A stretch of 64,000 nt of DNA from an uncultured Bacteroides sp. GTDB taxonomy: Bacteria; Bacteroidota; Bacteroidia; Bacteroidales; Bacteroidaceae. Each line of letters starts with the position of its first letter. Position 1 is the first letter of the stretch. A program made the translations under genes and the position numbers. Where the stretch lies: NCBI GenBank assembly GCA_949300425.1, contig CASGED010000015.1:1-64000 (forward strand). The letters are read 5' to 3'. This document shows, one piece after another, positions 52,178-60,636 of the stretch. Under the pieces are notes generated by a model. It ran no database searches. It was not told the DNA's origin and saw nothing but the letters and a program-made list of their open reading frames with translations.

Positions 52178-54961
52178 ATGTATAAAAAATTGAATATATT
52201 GTTAGCCGGCATCTTCTGCTCCATGGGCGTGATGGCCCAGGAGGACACCCTGTCGGCTGCCCGCAGCGAGGTAGTGGAATTGGGACGTACCATTACCTAT
52301 AATACGCGCGAGGTGACCGGCGCCGTATCGACGGTCACGACTGACAAGCTGTCGCACAAGAACAGCATCCGCCCGTCCAACCAGCTGTTTGGCATGTTGC
52401 CGGGACTGAACGTGCTGCAAAACGCAGGCACCGTATGGGAGAATGACGCCACGATGTATGTACGCGGCTTGGGTACCACCAACTCCAACAGCCCGTTGAT
52501 TCTGGTAGACGGATTCCAACGTTCCATTGATGAGTTGAGTTCGGAAGAGATAGAGTCCGTCAGCGTGTTGAAGGACGCGGTGGCAACCGCCATCTACGGC
52601 ATACGCGGCGCGAACGGCGTAGTGCTGATTAAGACCAAACGCGGCTCCACCGGCGCTCCGAAAATCAACTTCTCGTATGAGTTCAACATGGCCAAGCCTC
52701 AACGCCTGCCCGAAATGGTGGACGGCTATACGTACGCCCAAGCGTTGAACGAGGCCATGACCAACGACGGCCTGTCGCCCCGCTATTCGCAGGCGGAACT
52801 GGACGCTTTCCGTGACCAAACCTATCCCGCCTTCTACCCCAGCGTGAACTGGGTAGACGAGTCATTGCGCGACATGAGCTACGGCGACAACGTGAACTTC
52901 TCCGCCAGCGGCGGCGGCAAGTACGTGCGCTACTACACGATGCTGAACTTCCTCGACAACCGGGGCATCCTGCAACCGACGGAAGAGAACGACGGGTACT
53001 CGACGCAGTTCAAGTATTCCCGCCTGAACATCCGTACCAATTTGGACATCACCGTGTCGCCCACGACGACCGTACAGTTGAACCTGTTGGGTAACTTCTC
53101 CGAGCACAACCGCCCGGGTGAGTCTACCGACAACATCTTCTCCGCCCTCTACACCGTGCCTTCAGGCGCTTTCCCGGTGAAGACAGACAGAGGCATTTGG
53201 GGTGGTACGACGACGTACTCCAACAACCCCGTCGCTTTGATTGCCGGACGCGGCTACGCCCGTTCGCAAACCCGCGCCATGTATGCGGACATGCACTTGA
53301 AGCAAGACTTGTCCGCCATCCTGCCCGGATGGAACGCCGGCTTCAAGGTGGGCATTGACAACACGGCCTCTTACTGGGACAACAACACGAAGAACTTCGG
53401 TTACGAGTCGGCTGCCATTGACCTGACCACCGGCGAGAAGACCTACAACACCTTGCGCAACGAAGGTAACCTGTCGTTCTCCAAGAGCGTAGGTTCCGTG
53501 CAGACCCACTTCAACTTAGAGGCTTACACCAACTATGCCAAGCAATGGAACAAACACGCCCTGAACGCCACGTTGCTCTACTCGATGGACAAGACCAACT
53601 CCAAAGACCAAAACACCGGACGCGCTTTCATGGACGTGGTGGGCAGCGCGCACTATGTGTACGACAACCGCTACTTGCTGGACTTCTCTCTGTCCGGTTC
53701 CGCTTCCAGCATTTTGGATCCGGACGACCGTTGGGGCATCTTCCCGGCAGTGGGCGCCGGCTGGATTCTCTCGGAAGAATCTTTCCTGAAACGCGACTGG
53801 CTGAACCTGTTGAAGGTAAGAGCCTCTTACGGTATCTCCGGCCGGGCGGACTATAGCGTGAACCTGTTCCAAGACATTTACGGTTCGGGTAACTCCTACT
53901 ATTTCCAGACCAGTACGAATCCTCCCGCATCCATCAGCGGCATGGTAATGACCCAGTTGGGTATCGACGGCCTGACGTATGAGAAATCACACAAGCTGAA
54001 TGTCGGCATCGACTTCATGGCATGGAACCGGCTGAGCGTGAGCGTGGATGCTTTCTACGACCATCGTACCGACATTTTGGTGAGCGGCAGCAGCGCCGTG
54101 TCTTCCGTATTCGGTATGTCCATACCCTCGATTAATGGTGGTATCGTAGACAACCGCGGCGTGGAGGCGTCGTTGGCATGGGACGACCAAATCAGCAACT
54201 GGAAGTACCACGTAGGCGGCCAGTTCTCTTTCGCCCGCAACAAGATTGTGGAGCAGTACGAGGAATACCGTCCTTTCAACTACTTGTGGCGCACCGGCGG
54301 TTCGTTAGGCCAGATTTTCGGTTACGAAGTTATCGGTATCTACCAGTCGCAAGAGGAAATTGACAATCGTGGCGTGACACAGACGTTGGGCGATGTACGT
54401 CCGGGCGACCTGATGTTCAAGGACCAGAACAACGACGGAATCATCGACTCCTACGACCAAGTACGCTTAGGCTACAACTCTACCTGTCCTGAAATCTACT
54501 ATTCGTTCGATTTGGGATTGGAATATAAAGGCATTGGACTCTATGCCCTCTTCCAAGGAGCGGGTAACTACAGCAAGGTGCTAAACACGCCGGGTATTTA
54601 CACCCCGATGGTGGACAACGGTACCATCTCCACTTATTATTGGGAGAACCGTTGGAGCCCGTCCAACCCGAACGGAACGCTGCCGCGTCTGACCACTTCT
54701 TCCGGCGAGGCAAACAACTACAACACCAACTCGCTGTGGGTAGCCGACGCTTCGTTCCTGAAGCTCCGTACGCTGGAGTTGTACTACAACTTCCCGGAGA
54801 AACTGATGCGGAAAAGCAACTTCATCGGCGGCGCCAAGATTTTCGCCCGTGCCCATGACCTCTTCTGCTTGGACGGCATCGACCTCCGCGACCCGGAAGC
54901 CATCGGTGCGGATCACCCGACGATGACGCAATTTGCATTTGGATTCAATTTATCATTCTAA
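52178..54961 (+). CDS. Second SusC-like transporter, lacking the N-terminal beta-sandwich
   Basis: A 927-aa TonB-dependent transporter. After the signal peptide (ending near GVMAQ) it goes almost directly to the plug (ITYNTREVTGAVSTVTTDKL; LILVDGFQRSIDELSSEEIESVSVLKD; ATAIYGIRGANGVVLIKTKRG), then the barrel ending FGFNLSF. The CarboxypepD-like domain of the first SusC is absent, which explains the length of about 120 residues less. It has its own SusD 12 nt downstream and lies 36 nt after the first SusD, so all four genes are one transcript. It may import a different or smaller fragment. Confidence 0.93.
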   Translation: MYKKLNILLAGIFCSMGVMAQEDTLSAARSEVVELGRTITYNTREVTGAVSTVTTDKLSHKNSIRPSNQLFGMLPGLNVLQNAGTVWENDATMYVRGLGTTNSNSPLILVDGFQRSIDELSSEEIESVSVLKDAVATAIYGIRGANGVVLIKTKRGSTGAPKINFSYEFNMAKPQRLPEMVDGYTYAQALNEAMTNDGLSPRYSQAELDAFRDQTYPAFYPSVNWVDESLRDMSYGDNVNFSASGGGKYVRYYTMLNFLDNRGILQPTEENDGYSTQFKYSRLNIRTNLDITVSPTTTVQLNLLGNFSEHNRPGESTDNIFSALYTVPSGAFPVKTDRGIWGGTTTYSNNPVALIAGRGYARSQTRAMYADMHLKQDLSAILPGWNAGFKVGIDNTASYWDNNTKNFGYESAAIDLTTGEKTYNTLRNEGNLSFSKSVGSVQTHFNLEAYTNYAKQWNKHALNATLLYSMDKTNSKDQNTGRAFMDVVGSAHYVYDNRYLLDFSLSGSASSILDPDDRWGIFPAVGAGWILSEESFLKRDWLNLLKVRASYGISGRADYSVNLFQDIYGSGNSYYFQTSTNPPASISGMVMTQLGIDGLTYEKSHKLNVGIDFMAWNRLSVSVDAFYDHRTDILVSGSSAVSSVFGMSIPSINGGIVDNRGVEASLAWDDQISNWKYHVGGQFSFARNKIVEQYEEYRPFNYLWRTGGSLGQIFGYEVIGIYQSQEEIDNRGVTQTLGDVRPGDLMFKDQNNDGIIDSYDQVRLGYNSTCPEIYYSFDLGLEYKGIGLYALFQGAGNYSKVLNTPGIYTPMVDNGTISTYYWENRWSPSNPNGTLPRLTTSSGEANNYNTNSLWVADASFLKLRTLELYYNFPEKLMRKSNFIGGAKIFARAHDLFCLDGIDLRDPEAIGADHPTMTQFAFGFNLSF

Positions 54962-54973
54962 AGAAAGAAAAGT

Positions 54974-56647
54974 ATGAAGTTTTTTAAGAAAATAGCCACG
55001 TTATCTTTATCCGCCCTGCTTTGCGTGTCCTGTGACTTCATGGACTGCAACGAGTCGGATTACTACTCACTGGAAGAGATTCAGGGCAGCTACAGCCGCG
55101 TGAAGCAGTTTGTCACGAACGTGTACGGCTTCCTGCCCTCCAACTTCTGCAACATCGGCGGGGCCATGCTGGACGCTGCGACGGACGATGCCGTACACGT
55201 GTACGAATCGTCCACCATCCAACGTTTTGTCAACGGCAGCTGGTCGGCCAACTATACGGTAGATGACCAGTTTTCCAACTATTACAACGGCATCCGCGAA
55301 GCCAACTTTTATTTGGAGAATCTGACGGATCTGAAGTTCGAGAGTTGGGAGACAGGAGACGATTATGAGGACTGGATGGTGACTTATCCGAACTTCGAAA
55401 ACGAAATCCGTTTTCTGCGGGCTTATTTCTACTTCGAATTGGTGCGTCGTTACCAAAACATTCCGTTGGTAACCAAAGTGCTGAGTCGCGAAGAGGCCAA
55501 TACCGCCGAACCGTCTTCGGCACAGGACATCTTCGACTTCATCATTTCGGAGTGTACGGAACTGTCCACGTTACTGCCCATCAGCTACGACAATATGCCG
55601 GACATTGAAGGCGGACGCGCTACCCGTGGAGCCGCTTTGGCGTTGAAAGCCCGTGCGGCCCTGTATGCCGCCAGCCCGCTTTACAATACCGCCAATGACC
55701 AAAGCAAGTGGGTAGCCGCCGCGGAAGCCGCTTATGAGATTATCGGCAATCGCAGCGAACTGGGCTACGGGCTGGACAATAGCTTTGCCAACCTGTTTGG
55801 AGCGACCAACTACAACAGCTCGGAAGTGATTTTGGTCCGTCCTACCGGAACCAGCACCAGCTTTGAGTCGGCCAATTACCCCATGGGTGTGAGCGGTGGA
55901 GAGACTTCCACCTGTCCGACCGAGAACCTGGCGAGCGCCTTCGAGATGGCAGACGGGGAAGATTTTGATTGGAACAACGCCGAAATGCGTGCCAATCCGT
56001 ACGCCAACCGCGACCCGCGCTTCTACCTGACCATTGTACACAACGGCATGAACTGGCCTGCCGACAAGGCGGTTGAAATCTGGGAAGGCGGTGCCAACGG
56101 CCTTCCTCTGACCAACGCCACTACGACGGGTTACTACCTGCGTAAGTATGTGGACAACAGCATTAGTTTCGAGGCGGGTGCCACGACTTCCGCCACGCAC
56201 CACAACTGGATTCTGTTCCGTTACGCCGAGGTATTGCTGAACTATGCCGAAGCAATGGTGAACGCTTATGGTGACATCAACCATACGACTTCCACTTGCC
56301 CCCTGTCGGCTTTGGAGGCTATCAACCAGGTACGCGGACGTTCCGGCGTGAACATGCCGGCACTGCCGAACACGTTGTCTGCCGACGAGTTCCTGAAGCG
56401 CGTGAAGAACGAACGCCGTGTGGAACTTGCCTTCGAGGGACACCGCTTCTGGGATTTGCGCCGTTGGAAGGACCTGGATGAATCGAAAGACATCTATGCC
56501 GTGAAGATAACGAACAACAACGGCACGATGAACTACGAGCGTACCCTCTTGGAGTCCCGCACGATAGAAGACAAATTGTACTTCTATCCAATCTCTAATT
56601 CGGAACTCTTCAAGAACGAGAATCTGGTACAGAATCCGGGGTGGTAA
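54974..56647 (+). CDS. Second SusD/RagB-like lipoprotein
   Basis: A 557-aa lipoprotein paired with the second SusC. Lipobox LLCVSC (C20) followed by DFMDCNESD, an acidic stretch fitting surface export. Family features: ALALKARAALYAASPLYN, LFRYAEVLLNYAEAMVNAYG, VKNERRVELAFEGHRFWDLRRWK, and the terminal NPGW. It is more typical of the RagB/SusD core than the first one. The terminator at 56663 lies just after the stop. Confidence 0.94.
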   Translation: MKFFKKIATLSLSALLCVSCDFMDCNESDYYSLEEIQGSYSRVKQFVTNVYGFLPSNFCNIGGAMLDAATDDAVHVYESSTIQRFVNGSWSANYTVDDQFSNYYNGIREANFYLENLTDLKFESWETGDDYEDWMVTYPNFENEIRFLRAYFYFELVRRYQNIPLVTKVLSREEANTAEPSSAQDIFDFIISECTELSTLLPISYDNMPDIEGGRATRGAALALKARAALYAASPLYNTANDQSKWVAAAEAAYEIIGNRSELGYGLDNSFANLFGATNYNSSEVILVRPTGTSTSFESANYPMGVSGGETSTCPTENLASAFEMADGEDFDWNNAEMRANPYANRDPRFYLTIVHNGMNWPADKAVEIWEGGANGLPLTNATTTGYYLRKYVDNSISFEAGATTSATHHNWILFRYAEVLLNYAEAMVNAYGDINHTTSTCPLSALEAINQVRGRSGVNMPALPNTLSADEFLKRVKNERRVELAFEGHRFWDLRRWKDLDESKDIYAVKITNNNGTMNYERTLLESRTIEDKLYFYPISNSELFKNENLVQNPGW

Positions 56648-56662
56648 GGATTGAATAGTAGG

Positions 56663-56700
56663 GTCTCCCGCCTGTAAAAAGAGGTGGGAGACTTTAATTT
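56663..56700 (+). terminator. Terminator between SusD2 and the propeller gene
   Basis: An 11-bp stem GTCTCCCGCCT / AGGTGGGAGAC (one G-T pair) with an 8-nt loop, followed by TTTAATTT. It lies 14 nt before the propeller ATG and would lower expression of that gene relative to susCD. Confidence 0.8.
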
Positions 56701-56714
56701 GAGAAATCTTTAAA

Positions 56715-57830
56715 ATGAAAAGACTTCTTTATTGGAGCTTTTTATTCATCTTGTTTTGTTCGGCTTGTGTAGAAAGTGAAAAAGAACGTTTCATGCAAGC
56801 CGAACAAGTTTGGAAGATGAATATAGCGGAGGCGGATACTTTGTTGCCTCACACGATAGATTCCATTCATTTTTTACCCTTATTCATCAATGATGAAGGA
56901 TTATTGTATGGAGTAGACAAGCTCGTGGTGCGGAATGGCTTGTTCTATTTGGGAGATTTCCGGGCAGGAAAGATTGTGGCTTTTGACAGCGAGGGTAACC
57001 AACGGTTTGTCGTGGATGAGAAAGGATTAGGTCCCAAAGAATATTTGGAGATAAAGAGTTTTGCCGTAGATGACCGTTTCATCTATGTGATAGATAATTA
57101 TCGGCATATATTAAATGCGTATGACTGCCAAAATGGAACTTTTGTCAAGAGCATGAAGATGCCTTTTGTAGCGTGGGATATGGAGATTCTTCCTGATAAA
57201 AATTTTATTTTTACCTATATCCTCTTCAAAGAAGGGAATGGTCCCAATATGAAGCAACCCCGGTATAAGATTTTTGTGACGGACAGTACGTTACATACAG
57301 TCAGAAAATATTTAGAATATGAGAAAGAGGATTATGAGTTTTTGGGCAAAAAGACTTATTTCTCACCGACTTCTGAAGGGGTATTGTTCAGTTCGTTGGG
57401 GATAGATGATCTCTTTCTATTTTGTGGGCAGGATTCTGTCCGGCGAATACAAGTAGATTTCTCCCATAAAATCCCAACCGAATTACGAAAGGACTGGGAG
57501 GCAATAGACAAAGGTGGATATAATTTTTTTGTGAATACGCCCTTGTTCTGTAAGGACTATGTGGCCTTTGCCGCTCCTGAGGGTGAGTTTTTTATGTATT
57601 ATTTATATCAGATGAAAAAGGGTGAGTTGTGGGTAAACAGTACTACCAACGCTTATAAGATGTTATTGCCTCCCTGTGCCTCTTATCAAGGCTCTTTGAT
57701 CAGTTACTTAGATGATTATTCTTCTTATGAAGAACTTGTAGAGTATGGCTTTGAACGGATGGATGCGGAATTTGAAGAACACTTGAAAGCCGAAAAGCCG
57801 ATATTGGTATTTTATGTATTGACTGAGTAG
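56715..57830 (+). CDS. 6-bladed beta-propeller lipoprotein
   Basis: A 371-aa lipoprotein (lipobox ILFCSAC, C18, followed by VESEKE). Repeats include GLFYLGDFRAGKIVAFDSEGNQRFVVDEKG and DDRFIYVIDNYRHILNAYDCQNG. It ends KPILVFYVLTE, in place of the usual NP-hydrophobic tail. It is more AT-rich than the SusCD genes before it, which fits separate acquisition. Placed behind the susCD terminator, it is the fifth propeller gene of the window and links the PUL to the propeller island. Confidence 0.82.
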   Translation: MKRLLYWSFLFILFCSACVESEKERFMQAEQVWKMNIAEADTLLPHTIDSIHFLPLFINDEGLLYGVDKLVVRNGLFYLGDFRAGKIVAFDSEGNQRFVVDEKGLGPKEYLEIKSFAVDDRFIYVIDNYRHILNAYDCQNGTFVKSMKMPFVAWDMEILPDKNFIFTYILFKEGNGPNMKQPRYKIFVTDSTLHTVRKYLEYEKEDYEFLGKKTYFSPTSEGVLFSSLGIDDLFLFCGQDSVRRIQVDFSHKIPTELRKDWEAIDKGGYNFFVNTPLFCKDYVAFAAPEGEFFMYYLYQMKKGELWVNSTTNAYKMLLPPCASYQGSLISYLDDYSSYEELVEYGFERMDAEFEEHLKAEKPILVFYVLTE

Positions 57831-57944
57831 TAAAACTCACTCCCGCATTACGCAATATGTAAATATAGATTGTTTATAAAAGATGAATGCCTTCCTGTGA
57901 AAAGAATAGATATGAAAGCGGCAATCCTTTTTTCATGCGTTGCC

Positions 57945-58032
57945 AGGTTACTAACACAGGGGCTGAAGGTTACTAACATTCGGGGGGAAGGTTAGAAACA
58001 TTCGGCCCTTATGTTTCTAACCTTCCCGATAC
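57945..58032. repeat. 22-bp tandem array, 4 copies, after a propeller gene
   Basis: Units start at 57945, 57967, 57989 and 58011 (AGGTTACTAACACAGG, AGGTTACTAACATTCGG, AGGTTAGAAACATTCGG, ATGTTTCTAACC). About 60 bp align with the reverse complement of the array at 35781-35846, including a 19-nt identity. Confidence 0.88.
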
Positions 58033-58145
58033 CCGGCAGGAAGTACTTGCGGCTATGGATGGCCGTCCCGAAATCAAGAGGATTATAAATGTTGATAACC
58101 AATGGGAACCAATGGCATGATTTTGTAAACAATCTGCATAGAATT

Positions 58146-58200
58146 CGTGTAAAATCGTCCGTTTTAGTGCACAAATCGTTCGCCGGACGATTTGTGCACC
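58146..58200 (+). promoter_or_regulatory. Shared operator, copy 4 (GH16)
   Basis: CGTGTAAAATCGTCCG, GTGCACAAATCGTTCG and CGCCGGACGATTTGTGCAC. The left two thirds are identical to the SusC copy over more than 30 nt. The -7-like TTTATTTG is 47 nt downstream of the last core. Confidence 0.8.
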
Positions 58201-58300
58201 TATTTTTCATTCAATTATCAGTTTTATGAGAGAAAAAAGCCTTTATTTGCACTATGTTTGCAAACGATAGATATGAGTTAATTTAATTAGTTTAGAGACC

Positions 58301-59158
58301 ATGAAGAAATTAGGTTATTTACTATTTAGTACTTTTGTGCTTGCGGCATGCTCCGATAATGCCGATGCGGTTGGCACGAACGTTGACAGCAAATTTGTAG
58401 ACAAGGCGACACCGGCAGGTGTGCAACCGGAAAACGACTTGATAGGAGATGGTTGGAAGCTGGAGTTCAGCGATGAGTTTAATGACGGACGGATTGACTT
58501 TGACAAATGGATTGTGAAAGACGAATCCAGAGGCTCGCGCCCGGCATTGGGCATCACGGAGTGGTTCTTCAAGCCCGAAGCTGTGGAAGAGAAAGACGAC
58601 GCGCTGGTCATTAAAGCCAAGAAGGTAGGAGACGACGTGATGTATTGCGGGTCAGTCTACAGTTATACCAAATATAACATGCACCACGGGTACGTGGAAG
58701 CGCGCATCAAGCTGGCGGACATGAAGAAAAGTGTCCTGACCGCTTTTTGGCTGCAAAGTCCCACGATGGGGAATGTGGACGGAACGGGAAATGACGGTGC
58801 GGAAATAGACATCTTTGAATCGGCCTACGTAACGGACGAACTGATTACAACGATTCACATCGACGGCTATGCGGACGACCATCAGGAGAAGAATTTCCGG
58901 TATGACACTCCGGGCGTGTTCGAAGGTTACCACACTTGGGGTATGTTGTGGGACGAGGAAGGCATCAAAGTCTATTATGACGGCGAGCTGAAAGCTACGT
59001 TCGATGGCATTTGGGTGCCTGAAAAAGTGGTCGACGAATACCTTTACCTTTCCACCATCGCCACATTCAGCGGCCAGGGAGACTTTAAGGGACAACCGTC
59101 CGACAGTTGGCTCTCCGAAGCCTACTTTGACTACGTGCGGGTATGGGTGAAAGAATAA
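58301..59158 (+). CDS. Glycoside hydrolase family 16 lipoprotein
   Basis: A 285-aa endo-acting glycosidase. Lipobox VLAAC (C17) followed by SDNAD, an acidic surface-export signal. The GH16 jelly roll starts near WKLEFSDEFN. The catalytic motif is GAEIDIFES: nucleophile E168, assisting D170, acid/base E173, with the beta-bulge form typical of laminarinase/agarase/porphyranase-type members. Specificity (beta-1,3/1,4-glucan, galactan or other) cannot be told from the motif. It heads the enzyme half of the PUL behind its own operator, and is likely to make the first cuts at the surface. Confidence 0.93.
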   Translation: MKKLGYLLFSTFVLAACSDNADAVGTNVDSKFVDKATPAGVQPENDLIGDGWKLEFSDEFNDGRIDFDKWIVKDESRGSRPALGITEWFFKPEAVEEKDDALVIKAKKVGDDVMYCGSVYSYTKYNMHHGYVEARIKLADMKKSVLTAFWLQSPTMGNVDGTGNDGAEIDIFESAYVTDELITTIHIDGYADDHQEKNFRYDTPGVFEGYHTWGMLWDEEGIKVYYDGELKATFDGIWVPEKVVDEYLYLSTIATFSGQGDFKGQPSDSWLSEAYFDYVRVWVKE

Positions 59159-59196
59159 TATAATAATAAATATAATAATATAATATGGTATATAGG

Positions 59197-60603
59197 ATGA
59201 AAAAATTAACTTTGAAACGTGCCGGCTTTGCCCTGCTGGCTTGTCTGATGATAGCGGTGGCCAATGCGCAACCGGCTGATACCACCTCTTTGGCTTGGTT
59301 CAGGGATGCCAAATTCGGACTGTTCCTGCACTGGGGACTCTACTCGCAAACCGCCGGCGATTGGAAAGGACATCCCGCGGAAGGCAGTGAACACTTCATG
59401 CTGTACGAACGCATTCCGCTGAAGGAGTACGCGCGGATAGCCGATGATTTCAATCCGACGGAGTTCGACGCCCGTAAGTGGGCGAAGGACGCTCGCCGGG
59501 CGGGCATGCGTTATGTCATTATTACTTCCAAGCATCACGACGGCTTTGCCATGTACGATTCCAAGTGCAGCGACTACAACATCGTGAAATGTACCCCGTG
59601 GGGTAAAGATCCCATGAAGGAACTGGCCGAGGCATGCCGGAAGGAAGGATTGAAATTCGGTTTCTATTATTCGTTGGGACGCGATTGGGAAGACCCGGAC
59701 GTACCGACCAACTGGCCGGTGAAGGCAGGACGAAGCAATACGTGGGATTATCCCGATGAAGACGCCAAGCAACTGCCCGCCTACATGAAGAGGAAGGTCA
59801 TTCCGCAGTTGAAGGAACTGCTTACGCAATACGGGCGCATTGACTTCCTGTGGTTTGACACGCCGGAACTGACGACCAAGGAAATGAGCCGTGAAATCAG
59901 GCAGCTGATTCATTCCTTGCAGCCGCAATGCCTCATCAACAGCCGCATCGGGAACGGCATGGGTGACTACAGCATTGTAGAGCAGAAGTTAACCAACCAA
60001 ATAGACAACCGTCCTTGGGAAGTCTGCCTGACCATGGGCAAGAACTGGTGCTACAACCGGCATGACACCGTTTACAAAAAGCCGGATGTCATGATACGCC
60101 ATTTGGCAGACATCGTGAGCAAGGGCGGCAACCTGCTGCTGAACATCGGTCCGGACGGGAAAGGACGCTTCCCTACCCTGACCCGTCCGGGGATGGAGGC
60201 GTTTCACCAATGGTTGAAAACGAACGGAGAGGCCATTTACGGCACGCGTCCTTGGCACACGTATGGCGAGAACTACGACCCCTCCGTACAGGAAAAAAAA
60301 GAGGATAAGGAGTTCCACGACGCGGTGTACGACGGCACCCCGCAAGACATCATCCCAGATTTCCGTTATACGCAAAAGGGAAATACGGTGTATGTCATCG
60401 TACGCCATGTAGCGGCATCCACATTTACCTTATCCGCGTTCCGCCAGTCGGACCGGGTGGTTACGGTAGAATGCCTGGATTCGCGGCGACCCGCAGAATG
60501 GGAACAGGATGCCGACGGGATCCATGTCACGCCGGGCGTGTACAAGAAACGATATCCGGTCTATGTGCTGAAGGTAACTCTCGCCTCTTCTGAAGTGCGG
60601 TAA
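59197..60603 (+). CDS. Alpha-L-fucosidase, GH29
   Basis: A 468-aa exo-fucosidase with a Sec signal (ending ANAQ), so probably periplasmic. The family pattern is clear: WFRDAKFGLFLHWGLYSQ, ITSKHHDGFAMYDSKCSDYN, and the nucleophile Asp in DFLWFDTPEL (D221). NIGPDGKGRFP is also present. ATG 59197 was preferred over 59185 because it begins the signal peptide. It follows GH16 by 38 nt of A/T-only-like spacer and is co-transcribed. It implies fucose on the target glycan, or a related 6-deoxysugar. Confidence 0.93.
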   Translation: MKKLTLKRAGFALLACLMIAVANAQPADTTSLAWFRDAKFGLFLHWGLYSQTAGDWKGHPAEGSEHFMLYERIPLKEYARIADDFNPTEFDARKWAKDARRAGMRYVIITSKHHDGFAMYDSKCSDYNIVKCTPWGKDPMKELAEACRKEGLKFGFYYSLGRDWEDPDVPTNWPVKAGRSNTWDYPDEDAKQLPAYMKRKVIPQLKELLTQYGRIDFLWFDTPELTTKEMSREIRQLIHSLQPQCLINSRIGNGMGDYSIVEQKLTNQIDNRPWEVCLTMGKNWCYNRHDTVYKKPDVMIRHLADIVSKGGNLLLNIGPDGKGRFPTLTRPGMEAFHQWLKTNGEAIYGTRPWHTYGENYDPSVQEKKEDKEFHDAVYDGTPQDIIPDFRYTQKGNTVYVIVRHVAASTFTLSAFRQSDRVVTVECLDSRRPAEWEQDADGIHVTPGVYKKRYPVYVLKVTLASSEVR

Positions 60604-60636
60604 TTTATTTAGAACTAACTTTTTATATATTGAATT

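Larger units (their letters stand above)
57831..58300. other. Intergenic region upstream of GH16
   Basis: No gene is seen in these 470 bp. It holds the 22-bp array (57945-58032), the shared operator copy 4 (58146-58200) and the GH16 promoter boxes: TTTATTTG at 58242-58249, 47 nt after the operator core, and a better TATGTTTG at 58253-58260. Confidence 0.65.
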
